NCBI GenBank assembly: GCA_030747595.1
Contig: JASLKK010000009.1
Coordinates: forward strand, 50,313 to 114,312
Length of the DNA stretch: 64,000 nt
Direction of reading: 5' to 3'
Source of the DNA: Acidimicrobiales bacterium
GTDB taxonomy: Bacteria > Actinomycetota > Acidimicrobiia > Acidimicrobiales > MedAcidi-G1
Shown here: in pieces, positions 56,938 through 64,000 of the stretch
How the letters are laid out: every line of letters begins with the position of its first letter
Position numbering within the stretch: the stretch's first letter is position 1
Translations under genes and position numbers: made by a program
Notes under the pieces: model-generated
What the model saw: the letters and a program-made list of their open reading frames with translations, nothing else
Told to the model about the DNA's origin: nothing
Database searches by the model: none

Positions 56938-57357
56938 TCATCCCATAGTTGTGCAGTGCAGTGGTTCGACCACTGCGGTGCACCGCTTATCCAGCGGTAC
57001 GGCATGCTCGCGGGGGAACTCGTCCTCGTCCCGGTACTTCTTCGCCATGGCGTCCAGCAGGCTCAGGGCGCCGTCGCGTTCCCACCCGACTACGCGACCA
57101 CGGACCTCAAGGTACCGCTCGTTGTTGTCGGGATCGGTGGCCGACAAGGCAATGCGGTCGTCGGCGCAGAGATTGCGCCATTTCTGACGGCCCTCAGCGT
57201 GGGGGAAGCGGACATGGGTGCCGTCGAAAGTGGCCCACACCGGTGAGACCTGAGGTTCGCCATTGGGGCCGATGGTTGCGATATGCCAGATAGCTGGCAG
57301 GTCGAACAGGTCGACGTGTGTAGCGGGGATATCGGCGATTGAGGGGGAGGTGTCCAT
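56938..57357 (-). CDS. PPOX-class flavin/F420-binding protein
   Basis: 139 residues, split-barrel flavoprotein fold. Signature pieces: IWHIATIGPNGEPQVSPVWATFDGTHVRF, GRQKWRNLCADDRIALSATDPDN and RYLEVRGRVVGWE, as in the actinobacterial PPOX F420-dependent group, which use reduced F420 or FMN. The C-terminal HxxPLDKR segment is also typical. The physiological substrate is unknown. It is a single gene between a hairpin and the CaiB gene. Confidence 0.9.
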   Translation of the reverse strand: MDTSPSIADIPATHVDLFDLPAIWHIATIGPNGEPQVSPVWATFDGTHVRFPHAEGRQKWRNLCADDRIALSATDPDNNERYLEVRGRVVGWERDGALSLLDAMAKKYRDEDEFPREHAVPLDKRCTAVVEPLHCTTMG

Positions 57358-57369
57358 GGACGGACGCTA
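57358..57369 (-). promoter_or_regulatory. Leaderless -10 of the PPOX gene
   Basis: TAGCGT (57369-57364) lies exactly 6 nt before the ATG at 57357, without a ribosome site. Confidence 0.55.
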
Positions 57370-57426
57370 GCCCCACGGGATGATTCCCATGGCCTTCGCC
57401 AGGGCTCACCCGGAGCCTCCGTCGTT

Positions 57427-58632
57427 CTAGAACAGGTCCGGTTCGCCGATCACACCATCGGCTAGCAACCCGTCGATCTCGACATCGGTCCGGCCGATGC
57501 TGCGTAGAACCTCACGGTTATCTGCCCCCTTATGGGATGCCGACAGGCGCATCTCGATGGGCGTTTCGGAGAACCGGGCCCCCGGACGGGCGCTCCGGAC
57601 CGTGCCGGCGGAGGGATGTTCCCACGTGGCGATCGCCCCGTTGTGCACTACCTGCGGATGGTTCAACACCTCTTCCTTTTCGAGGATCGGACCACTCGGG
57701 ACATCCGCCTCCAATAGCCCGGCCAGAGCGTCAGCCATGGTGATGGATGCAAACGCTTCGGCGGTCATCACACCGAAGTCGACAAGGTTCTGCTGGTCAC
57801 GGACGAAGCCCTCGAGGCTGTAGCGGGGATCGTCACACCATTCAGGATGTCCGACAGCCCGACACACCCCATGGATGTGCGCCGTCGAGGCCGAGAAGTA
57901 GATGATCTTTCCGTCGATGCAGTCAGTCAAGCGGTAGACCTCGGCCAGCGTCTTGCCCGGCGATACGCCGTCTCCCTTCATGGTGTGGGCCACCATCCCG
58001 TCGTTCCAGAAGAACGCAAGTGTGGCGTCCAGCATTGGGATGACCACGTGTTGGCCACCGGAACCCCGTTCTCTGGCCAGGAGAGCAGCGGTGCAGGCCT
58101 GCGCCACGGTCAGAGCGGTGGCCTTATCAGACACGATATTGCGGACTAAATCGGGGAACGGGATATCCGGGTTCACCTGGTGGGACACCATTCCGGTCAG
58201 ACCCTGGATAACCGGATCAAGGACCGGTCGCCCCGAGTAGGGCCCATCGGGACCGTAACCACTGATTGACACGTAAACGATGTCGGGATTCACTGCCCGG
58301 ACGTCGTCATAGCCGACACCCAGTCGATCGCACGCTCCCGGTCGGAAGTTTTGAATGAAGACATCAACCTCGGCAGCGAGGTCTAGGAGGATCCTTCGAC
58401 CTTCGTCTCGACTTAGATCCAGCGACATCGAGCGCTTGCCACGGTTGCCATTGATGTAGAAGGCCGAGAGGCCGCCGCGGGCGAAGTTCTGTCGACGGGT
58501 CACGTCCTGGCCCACCACCGGTTCAACCTTGATCACGTCCGCTCCCTGGTCGGAAAGGAGCATCGTCCCGAACGGTCCGCTGACGATCTGACTGAGATCC
58601 AAGATGCGGAACCCGTCAAGGGGGCCGCTCAT
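57427..58632 (-). CDS. CaiB/BaiF family III CoA-transferase
   Basis: 401 residues from the ATG at 58632, which overlaps the stop of the upstream MFS gene (ATGA). The fold begins GPLDGFRILDLSQIVSGPFGTMLLSDQGADVIKVEP, and the catalytic Asp falls at residue 169 (NIVSDKATAL), the same number as in E. coli CaiB. It transfers CoA between carboxylic acids. Coupling to a transporter suggests that the carrier brings in the acid which this enzyme activates. Which acid is unknown. Confidence 0.93.
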   Translation of the reverse strand: MSGPLDGFRILDLSQIVSGPFGTMLLSDQGADVIKVEPVVGQDVTRRQNFARGGLSAFYINGNRGKRSMSLDLSRDEGRRILLDLAAEVDVFIQNFRPGACDRLGVGYDDVRAVNPDIVYVSISGYGPDGPYSGRPVLDPVIQGLTGMVSHQVNPDIPFPDLVRNIVSDKATALTVAQACTAALLARERGSGGQHVVIPMLDATLAFFWNDGMVAHTMKGDGVSPGKTLAEVYRLTDCIDGKIIYFSASTAHIHGVCRAVGHPEWCDDPRYSLEGFVRDQQNLVDFGVMTAEAFASITMADALAGLLEADVPSGPILEKEEVLNHPQVVHNGAIATWEHPSAGTVRSARPGARFSETPIEMRLSASHKGADNREVLRSIGRTDVEIDGLLADGVIGEPDLF

Positions 58633-59927
58633 AGTGCACTTGCCATTCGCCGTTTGGACCACCAACGGATCAGAACTGCTACGGCAGGTAGCGCCCCAAC
58701 CACTGCGGCCCCGTGTCCCAGCACAGGAAAGGTCGATACCTCCAAGACCAAACCTGCGACGATGCCTGCTGAAGCTCCACCGGTAGTCATGCACATGTCA
58801 GCCAGTCCCTGAATCCCGACTCGATTCGGGCCGTCGAAGGTCCGGACCAGCAATGCCGAAGAGGCAATGAGTCCAAAGCTCCATCCAATGCCAACGATGA
58901 ACATCCCCACGAAGGCACCAAGGGACTGGTGGGCTTCGTCGTGGGCGGCCACATCGGCACCAACGGCCAGTAGGAGGCTCCCGACGACAATCAGCCTGTG
59001 CGGCCCCAGTCGATCGACAAGCCTCCCGACTATTGGTGAAAATGCGTACATCCCGACGATGTGCAGCGAGATCATGGCGCCGATGAGCTGGAGTCCATGG
59101 CCACCGGAACGCATGTGAAGCGGCATCATCGTCATGATTCCGACCATCACCACGTGCCCCACGACCATCGAGCCCACCGCTAGTCGTCCATCCGGTGATC
59201 CCACGATCGGACGGAGGAAGGATCGCAGCGGTTCACGTTCCTCGACGTTCCCGAGACCCCCGGCGACCACCAGCGGGTCGGGCCTCAGGAATAGGTGAAC
59301 GGCCAGGGCGGCGATGCCAAACAGAAGAACTGACAACAGGTAGGGACCGGCTAACTCGTGGAGACCCACCAGAGTGGCCAACGAACGAAGTGGGCCAAAT
59401 CCCAGCAGTGGACCAAGAACCGATCCGAAAGTCGAAGCCCAGATCAACATTCCAATGGCTGATCCCGGCTCCTCGGCAAGATCGGCTGAGGCGAACCGGG
59501 CTGCCATGTTCGATGCATAGCCCATACCCACCGAGAGCATTCCGAGCACGAGTAGCGGGTACCACCCGACCTGAGCAGCCACCAGACAGGCGAGTGCGCC
59601 AATGCCGGCGATGGCGTATCCGCCAGCAATACCGACCCGTCGCCCTCGCCTTGCCATCAGGCGTGCAAGTGGGATGGCCGTAATCGCCGCTCCTGTCGTC
59701 AGACCAGAGGCAGCGAGCCCTCCGAGTAGCTGATTGCTGGTCAGTTCTTCGCCGAGGATGGCCGCCGAGCTATACGCGCTGCTCATTGCTGCCCCGCCGG
59801 GGACAATGCCGCCCATCAAGGTTCGCAAGGTCCGACGCTGGATACCGGCACGATCTACCGGGGTGCCCCCCAGTCGGGCCGACTGGTCCTCAGAAGAGGT
59901 CGCCTCCGAGACCCTGGGCTCATGCAT
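58629..59927 (-). CDS. MFS transporter
   Basis: 432 residues from the ATG at 59927 (a TTG sits one codon earlier). Twelve helices with MFS loops ARLMARRGRRVG and GRLVDRLGPHRLIV. An N-terminal hydrophilic stretch of about 30 residues precedes helix 1. Translationally coupled to the CaiB gene; probably imports its carboxylic acid substrate (inference). Divergent from the exonuclease gene. Confidence 0.9.
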   Translation of the reverse strand: MHEPRVSEATSSEDQSARLGGTPVDRAGIQRRTLRTLMGGIVPGGAAMSSAYSSAAILGEELTSNQLLGGLAASGLTTGAAITAIPLARLMARRGRRVGIAGGYAIAGIGALACLVAAQVGWYPLLVLGMLSVGMGYASNMAARFASADLAEEPGSAIGMLIWASTFGSVLGPLLGFGPLRSLATLVGLHELAGPYLLSVLLFGIAALAVHLFLRPDPLVVAGGLGNVEEREPLRSFLRPIVGSPDGRLAVGSMVVGHVVMVGIMTMMPLHMRSGGHGLQLIGAMISLHIVGMYAFSPIVGRLVDRLGPHRLIVVGSLLLAVGADVAAHDEAHQSLGAFVGMFIVGIGWSFGLIASSALLVRTFDGPNRVGIQGLADMCMTTGGASAGIVAGLVLEVSTFPVLGHGAAVVGALPAVAVLIRWWSKRRMASAL

Positions 59928-59939
59928 CAACGGAGCGTA
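59928..59939 (-). promoter_or_regulatory. Leaderless -10 of the MFS-CaiB operon
   Basis: TACGCT (59939-59934) lies 6 nt before the ATG at 59927. Confidence 0.5.
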
Positions 59940-59974
59940 GGACGCGGGACTCCGGTTACGTCACACCCGGCGGC

Positions 59975-59987
59975 TACCGTCGCATCC
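59975..59987 (+). promoter_or_regulatory. Leaderless -10 of the exonuclease gene
   Basis: TACCGT (59975-59980) lies 7 nt before the GTG at 59988 and supports that start over the upstream in-frame ATG at 59922, which would lie inside the divergent MFS gene. Confidence 0.5.
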
Positions 59988-60617
59988 GTGTCGAACTCAG
60001 CCGAGCCACCGTCATCCGGGTCATTCCCAGACGAGCGGATCTTCGCCTGCTTCGACGTGGAGACGACCCGTCTAGATCCCCATTCCGGACACGTCATCGA
60101 AGTGGCCATAGTGCGTATCGGGGCCGACGGCACGCCCATGGGGGAGTGGACGACCTTGGTCGATGCGGGGACCACCGACGTCGGCCGTACCGACATCCAT
60201 GGCATCAGGCCCGAATGGCTACCTGATGCGCCCCGATTCCCGGAGATTGCCGGTGACCTTGCCGCCCAGTTGGACGGGTGCATCCCGGTTGCCCACAACT
60301 CCCCGTTCGACATTGGCTTCATTGTCGAGGAATGGGGACGCGCAGGCCTAGGCGCTTTGGATCTGGACGCTGTCGACACGCTTCCACTAGCACGGTCGCT
60401 GGGGCTTCCCGGACGTCTCGGCCTACTGGCAGCCGCCCTCGAGGTTCCTCTAGGTGATGCCCACCAAGCGCTTGACGACACCCGGGCTCTAGCCGGCGTA
60501 CTGCTGGCACTCCTGGACCAAGGTGCCCAGCCGCCCTTGTGGCCGATCTTCGGTCCGCCGTTGCTTACGCCGGCGCCCACCGGGCGGGTCCTGCATCGCC
60601 CCGGCGCCGTCGTGTGA
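59988..60617 (+). CDS. DEDDh-family 3'-5' exonuclease (DnaQ-like)
   Basis: 209 residues from the GTG at 59988. All five catalytic residues are present: Asp23 and Glu25 (FDVETT), Asp108 (HNSPFDIGF), His159 and Asp164 (GDAHQALDDTRA). The domain fills most of the protein, so it is a stand-alone epsilon-like exonuclease instead of a polymerase or RecQ-type fusion. It may act in proofreading, repair or RNA turnover. Convergent with yqgE across a 144-bp gap that holds only weak dyads (for example 60640-60655). Confidence 0.92.
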   Translation: MSNSAEPPSSGSFPDERIFACFDVETTRLDPHSGHVIEVAIVRIGADGTPMGEWTTLVDAGTTDVGRTDIHGIRPEWLPDAPRFPEIAGDLAAQLDGCIPVAHNSPFDIGFIVEEWGRAGLGALDLDAVDTLPLARSLGLPGRLGLLAAALEVPLGDAHQALDDTRALAGVLLALLDQGAQPPLWPIFGPPLLTPAPTGRVLHRPGAVV

Positions 60618-60761
60618 GTCCCCACTCCATCAACCCCAGAGAGGCGGCCACCTCTTCTCAAGGAGATGGCGCTGGTTGCCTTGTCGGCCCCCCCCTCGCG
60701 GCGCGTACTTCAGCTGAGAACCCCTCCTGAGCAGCTCGGACCACGGAGCAAATGAATCGTC

Positions 60762-61328
60762 TCAGTTCAGGCTGACGTCGTCCGGGTAGTCGCCAAGCAG
60801 AGAGGCAATCCCGACTTGCCGCCCTAGGACATGGCGCCACAACCCGTCAGGGTCGGGGGAGCGAACGTCCTCCTCATGGGAATCGACGACCATCCAGCCT
60901 CCAGCGGCCAACTCGGCCTCCAGTTGGTTGGCGCTCCATCCGGCGTAGCCGGCGAAGAGCCGCACCTCGTCGATCTCAGGCACCTCAGTGGGGTCGCGGT
61001 GTAGGTCGACGACACCTATCCGACCCATCAGCGGGCTGAGCCCCTGAAGTGGGCCTACGGGCCCTCGACCCAGGCCAATCACCGAGTCGGTCGACACCGG
61101 TCCGCCATTGTGGAGCCTGGCCGGATAGGCCAGTCGAGGGGCCCAGCGGGGCACCGCCTCGCCGCCGCCTACCAGTCGGGGGCGATTCAGGATGACGCCT
61201 AGGGCACCCTCGTCGGTGTGCTCAAGCATGAGGATCACCGTACGTGCGAAGTTGGGATCCATCAGCCCGGGAACGGCCACCAGAAGCCGGCCTTTTGTGG
61301 ATTCCGGTTGGGGAGGTGTGGAACTCAC
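60762..61328 (-). CDS. YqgE/AlgH (UPF0301) family protein
   Basis: 188 residues from a GTG at 61328, with GAGGA 7 nt upstream. Family blocks: GRLLVAVPGLMDPNFARTVILMLEHTDEGALGVILNRP (about 14-51), GGPVSTDSVIGL, and RLFAGYAGWSANQLEAELAAGGWMV. A conserved soluble protein of unsettled function; in Pseudomonas AlgH was linked to alginate regulation. It starts 10 bp after the tyrosine recombinase stop and may be co-transcribed with it. Confidence 0.93.
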   Translation of the reverse strand: MSSTPPQPESTKGRLLVAVPGLMDPNFARTVILMLEHTDEGALGVILNRPRLVGGGEAVPRWAPRLAYPARLHNGGPVSTDSVIGLGRGPVGPLQGLSPLMGRIGVVDLHRDPTEVPEIDEVRLFAGYAGWSANQLEAELAAGGWMVVDSHEEDVRSPDPDGLWRHVLGRQVGIASLLGDYPDDVSLN

Positions 61329-61338
61329 GGCGCGGTCC

Positions 61339-62385
61339 TCACGGTCCGTCAAGCGGGTTCTGAGGTGAGAGCGCCTCAGCCAGAAGGGTGTTGGCGCCCG
61401 ACTGCTCCAGGACTCCAACTAGCTGGCCGCCGGCGAGTTCGGTGTAGATGCCCGTCGTGGTTATCGTGGCATGGCCCAAAAGACTCTGGATTACGTTCAT
61501 GGATACTCCGTCGGCCGCCAGCTGAACCCCTGCCGTGTGGCGAAGTGAGTGAAGTGACCGATCACGCAGGCCGGCCTCACGGTTCAACAGTTTCAGCCAA
61601 TACCGCAGACGCTGGTAGGTGAACCGGTCGCCACTATTGGTGACGAATAGGGGAGCGGTCGCTCCCGATGGCCCAAAACGTTCCGCCCGCTCGGCCTGCC
61701 ACCGGTCGTTCGCTTCGACCAGCTCGTCCGACAAGGGGAGTCGACGTATTCGCCGTGCCTTCCCAACCACATGGAGCATCCAGGTCGCGCGGTCGTCCGC
61801 GTCAACCAGGCGCTCTCTGGTGATCCAGCTGACGTCGGCCGCCAGAATCTCGGCGGATCGAAGGCCGAGGACCGCCAGAAATGAGCACATGGCCAGATCC
61901 CTGGCGGGCCACCGCACGCGGCTCCCCCGTGGTTTCCCGTTATCTTGAGAAACCGGCCAACTTCGGGCCTCCTCGTAGAGTTCGCTGATCTCATTTGGGC
62001 GGTAGTACTCGGGGTCAACTTGAGGAACGTCAAGTTTGGCTACCTTCCGAATCCTGGCTATGTCGGGCACCACGGTCACCAGTCGGTCAGCCACGCAGTA
62101 ATCAAAGAATGACTTGAGGGCCGCCAACGTCTGGTTGATAGTCGACTTGGAGACGTCTGGTTCGGCCCGCATGGCCCGCACGGTGTCCGTGAGCGTGGCC
62201 TGATCAAGGCTGTCAGCCCGAAACGTCGCCGGGGCTATTTCAGCAAACGAGACGACTCGCCGGACACCCTGACTGTAGGCCCGCACCGTGTGGGGCGGTT
62301 TGTCCTCGTAGAGAGGCAGCCATGCCAGCCATTCGTGAAATACGGCCGACATGTCCTCTGTTTGGGGCAGCTCCCTATAGGGCAT
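61339..62385 (-). CDS. Tyrosine recombinase (Xer/phage integrase family)
   Basis: 348 residues. An N-terminal SAM-like core-binding domain (about 10-105, PHTVRAYSQGVRRVVSF) is followed by the catalytic domain with all six residues: Arg176 (LGLRSAEI), Lys209 (VGKARR), His279 and Arg282 (HSLRHTAG), His305 (LLGHATITT), Tyr314 (GIYTEL). It is longer than typical XerC/XerD (about 300) by an insert around 145-160 and diverges in the end motif. No phage or plasmid genes surround it. A dif-like sequence lies 35 bp upstream of its start, so it could be a dedicated Xer-type enzyme or an integrase relic. Confidence 0.9.
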   Translation of the reverse strand: MPYRELPQTEDMSAVFHEWLAWLPLYEDKPPHTVRAYSQGVRRVVSFAEIAPATFRADSLDQATLTDTVRAMRAEPDVSKSTINQTLAALKSFFDYCVADRLVTVVPDIARIRKVAKLDVPQVDPEYYRPNEISELYEEARSWPVSQDNGKPRGSRVRWPARDLAMCSFLAVLGLRSAEILAADVSWITRERLVDADDRATWMLHVVGKARRIRRLPLSDELVEANDRWQAERAERFGPSGATAPLFVTNSGDRFTYQRLRYWLKLLNREAGLRDRSLHSLRHTAGVQLAADGVSMNVIQSLLGHATITTTGIYTELAGGQLVGVLEQSGANTLLAEALSPQNPLDGP

Positions 62386-62419
62386 ATTGCTGAGTGTTCT
62401 CCCGACGTTCCCTAATCAA

Positions 62420-62447
62420 GTCATTGATAATCTCCATTATCTTGACA
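62420..62447. other. dif-like recombination site candidate
   Basis: Layout 11-6-11: left arm GTCATTGATAA, centre TCTCCA, right arm TTATCTTGACA. The core GATAATCTCCATTATC (62426-62441) is a perfect 6-bp-arm dyad, and matches the GATAAT-VNA-CATTAT centre that I recall for actinobacterial dif at all but one position; the outer arms match poorly. The stretch is AT-rich against its surroundings and sits just upstream of the recombinase gene. It could instead be an operator of that gene. Confidence 0.35.
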
Positions 62448-62545
62448 GCATGGAGACTGGGTATGTTGGATCCCCTATTCATAGTTCGCCCCCAACGCCA
62501 TAAAGCATCGAAGGATTAGCGCCAGCCTGATGGCTTCTGTGCGCG

Positions 62546-62591
62546 GCGGAGCCCCGGATCCAGGCTCGTAAGCCGGTATCCGGGGCTCCGC
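62546..62591 (-). terminator. Strong hairpin terminator of the solute-binding protein gene
   Basis: GCGGAGCCCCGGAT (62546-62559) pairs perfectly with ATCCGGGGCTCCGC (62578-62591); an inner CC/GG and GGCT/AGCC pair continue the stem to a CGTA loop, about 20 bp in all. It begins 22 nt after the minus-strand gene's stop. No T-tract follows on either strand. The remainder of the 228-bp gap holds the dif-like site and no gene that I can support. Confidence 0.75.
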
Positions 62592-62613
62592 TTCACACGA
62601 TGGGCGGCTCCCC

Positions 62614-64000
62614 TTACGGAGTGCCGTCCATGATGTCGGACAGGGGTTCAATGGCTCCGGCGTCTGTGCCGTTATCGACAAAGGTTGAAAGCCGGAAGGA
62701 ATCAGATGCATCGAACTTGCTCGGCCCCAGGGACGAGAAGGGACTCAATGGGAGCTTGAACTCCGGCATCGAGGCCGCCGCCTCCCGGAAGGAGTCATGG
62801 GTGAGATTCGCACCTGCCTTACCGGCAATCAGCTCGAACATTCGCAAGGTGTTGCAGTAGGTCATAATCGAGCGCCACCACTTCTCGATCCCGTCCTCGT
62901 GCGTGTCTGGCGACCCGACTTCGATTTCGGGATGACGTGCCTGGAACGGCTTGATGCACAGCTCCTGAACCTCGTCCTGTTCCAGTTGCTCCTGCTCGGT
63001 CAGGCCGGTGAGCGTCACAGCACCATCCACCATCTCGGGGGTCACGTTGCTGAGGCTGGTGAGGGACTCGTTGTTGTACGGGAAATATTCCACGTCAACG
63101 CCGGCCCAGAACAGCCCCCGGAAGCCGGCACGGTCACCGCCGGCGAATACGACCGCCTCAGCTCCCGATGTGCGAACCCGTTCGGATACGACTTCCCACC
63201 ACGCGTCCTCTGCCTCGGTGTCCCCTACCGTGACCTCGCTGATGGCCTCCAGCACCACGTCGATGCCAAGGGCGCTCAGGGTCTCCACACCAATGTCATA
63301 TGCGCCCTGACTCGCCGTGGCGCCGACGATTGCGACCTTCTTGCCGTCTAGGTAGCCGTTCTGGTGCAGCAGCGTCAGGTACACCGCCATGCGACGCTCC
63401 GTAGAAGTCCCGGACTCCAACCACGGGGCTGAGGCCTGGGCGAGACGTTCATCGGTTATCCGGCCGCCGATCAGGATGGTTTCCTGCTGTCCGGGAATGC
63501 AGATGTTGGAGATTTCAGCCGGGCCCAGGAAGCCACCAAGTACGGCGAACGTCTCAAAGTCGCCAGCCACCTCCAGACACACGCTGTCGGCGCTGATGCC
63601 CAGGCCAGGGATGGCGCTGTATGGACGCACTGCGTCGAGCACCACCTGGCGGCCGTTGATGCCGCCCCGGTCGTTCAGATCGGCCACCACGGACTCCCAC
63701 ACCAGTGTCGGGTCGCCCCAGCCATTGGGCGAGAAACCATTGTCGACCAACCACTGGAAGTCGATGGTGGTCGTAGCAATGTGGATCGAGTCCTCAGTGA
63801 CGCCCCGCCACGAAGCCGTCAACGGCTCTTCGACAGGGAGCATCGGGCCGACCTGCATCGAGCCGCCGGGGGCGTACTCGTAGACGACGTTGGCGTTGGA
63901 CCCAGCAATGTCACCGGAGTCGCCGTGGCCGATCACGGTGATCTTCTGGGAACCACAGTCGCCAAAGGCGTCACAGGTGATCAGGCCAATGATGCCCGAG
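62614..64000 (-). CDS. ABC-type solute-binding protein (branched-chain amino-acid type), 5' end beyond window
   Basis: At least 461 residues are readable and the frame is open at the right edge, so the signal peptide and start are outside. The Peripla_BP_6 (LivJ-like) fold is visible: GDPTLVWESVVADLNDRGGINGRQVVL, the hinge-side FAVLGGFLGPAEISNICIPGQQ, KKVAIVGATASQGAYDIGVETLSALG and EAVVFAGGDRAGFRGLFWAG. Such lipoproteins deliver amino acids, amides or similar solutes to an ABC permease. The visible N-terminal part contains two Cys (ITCDAFGDCG), which could form a disulfide. Permease genes are not in view. Confidence 0.88.
   Translation of the reverse strand, partial: SGIIGLITCDAFGDCGSQKITVIGHGDSGDIAGSNANVVYEYAPGGSMQVGPMLPVEEPLTASWRGVTEDSIHIATTTIDFQWLVDNGFSPNGWGDPTLVWESVVADLNDRGGINGRQVVLDAVRPYSAIPGLGISADSVCLEVAGDFETFAVLGGFLGPAEISNICIPGQQETILIGGRITDERLAQASAPWLESGTSTERRMAVYLTLLHQNGYLDGKKVAIVGATASQGAYDIGVETLSALGIDVVLEAISEVTVGDTEAEDAWWEVVSERVRTSGAEAVVFAGGDRAGFRGLFWAGVDVEYFPYNNESLTSLSNVTPEMVDGAVTLTGLTEQEQLEQDEVQELCIKPFQARHPEIEVGSPDTHEDGIEKWWRSIMTYCNTLRMFELIAGKAGANLTHDSFREAAASMPEFKLPLSPFSSLGPSKFDASDSFRLSTFVDNGTDAGAIEPLSDIMDGTP

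Noticed and set aside
60640..60655. AGAGG/CCTCT dyad between the exonuclease and yqgE genes
   Set aside because: A 5-bp stem with a mismatch and no T-tract; mentioned with the exonuclease but not listed as a terminator.
62442..62467. TTGACA followed by TATGTT as a plus-strand promoter
   Set aside because: The spacer is only 14 nt and the sole reading frame behind it is 17 codons (ATG at 62450), so a promoter here is not supported; TTGACA is better read as part of the dif-like right arm.
61339..62613. Integrated phage or genomic island anchored on the recombinase
   Set aside because: No tRNA, direct repeats, phage structural genes or shift to hypothetical genes is seen; yqgE and the exonuclease next door are ordinary chromosomal genes.
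62475..62711. Minus-strand open frame of 78 codons at the end of the solute-binding protein gene
   Set aside because: It overlaps that gene in another frame and runs through its terminator hairpin; composition looks like a shadow frame.

Overview
The window looks like the chromosome of a G+C-rich actinomycete. Evidence: frequent GTG/TTG starts, dense ATGA-type gene overlaps, actinobacterial-type menB, a PPOX/F420-class flavoenzyme, an AftD-like arabinofuranosyltransferase, and many start codons sitting 6-9 nt after a TANNNT -10 box (leaderless mRNA). The mix of sarcosine and quaternary-amine catabolism, CoA-transferases, TauD-type dioxygenases and a K+-dependent membrane pyrophosphatase fits an aquatic, heterotrophic, Acidimicrobiia-like lineage; that placement is inference. 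No prophage, CRISPR array, rRNA, tRNA or insertion sequence was seen, and no gene-free stretch exceeds 300 bases.

Layout. 0-9 kb: cut alpha/beta hydrolase, Old Yellow Enzyme, a MarR-TauD-unknown three-gene operon, HSL-type esterase, GlpD-like dehydrogenase and two unrecognised small proteins. 8.9-19.6 kb: MFS transporter with a betainyl-CoA-type thioesterase, an amidase, then a Rieske oxygenase-soxB-soxD-soxA-soxG operon divergent from a LysR regulator. 19.7-23.3 kb: upp, secreted polysaccharide deacetylase, PlsC, second TauD. 23.3-28.8 kb: flavodoxin-like protein, menB, two overlapping methyltransferase genes, a double-length CaiB CoA-transferase. 28.8-37.7 kb: secreted M23 peptidase, membrane pyrophosphatase, formyl-THF cyclo-ligase, trkA and two tandem trkH-like genes. 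37.7-45.3 kb: M18 aminopeptidase and gltBD. 45.3-55.5 kb: surface-glycan genes (GT2, DUF2142, AftD-like, GT4, MBOAT). 55.5-64 kb: two MFS transporters, PPOX protein, CaiB, DEDDh exonuclease, YqgE, a tyrosine recombinase beside a dif-like site, and a solute-binding protein cut by the right edge.

How it works together. The Rieske-sox operon should strip methyl groups from quaternary or secondary amines down to glycine, passing one-carbon units to tetrahydrofolate. The nearby thioesterase and CoA-transferases could belong to the carnitine/betaine side of the same metabolism. GltBD assimilates ammonium. K+ uptake by TrkA/TrkH would supply the ion that the pyrophosphatase signature says it needs.

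Most interesting: (1) widespread leaderless promoters with a common architecture; (2) a complete-catalytic-residue tyrosine recombinase next to a dif-like site; (3) a TrkH pair in which one partner lost a selectivity-filter glycine; (4) the MarR-TauD-unknown operon; (5) an AftD-type enzyme with no other arabinan genes in view.
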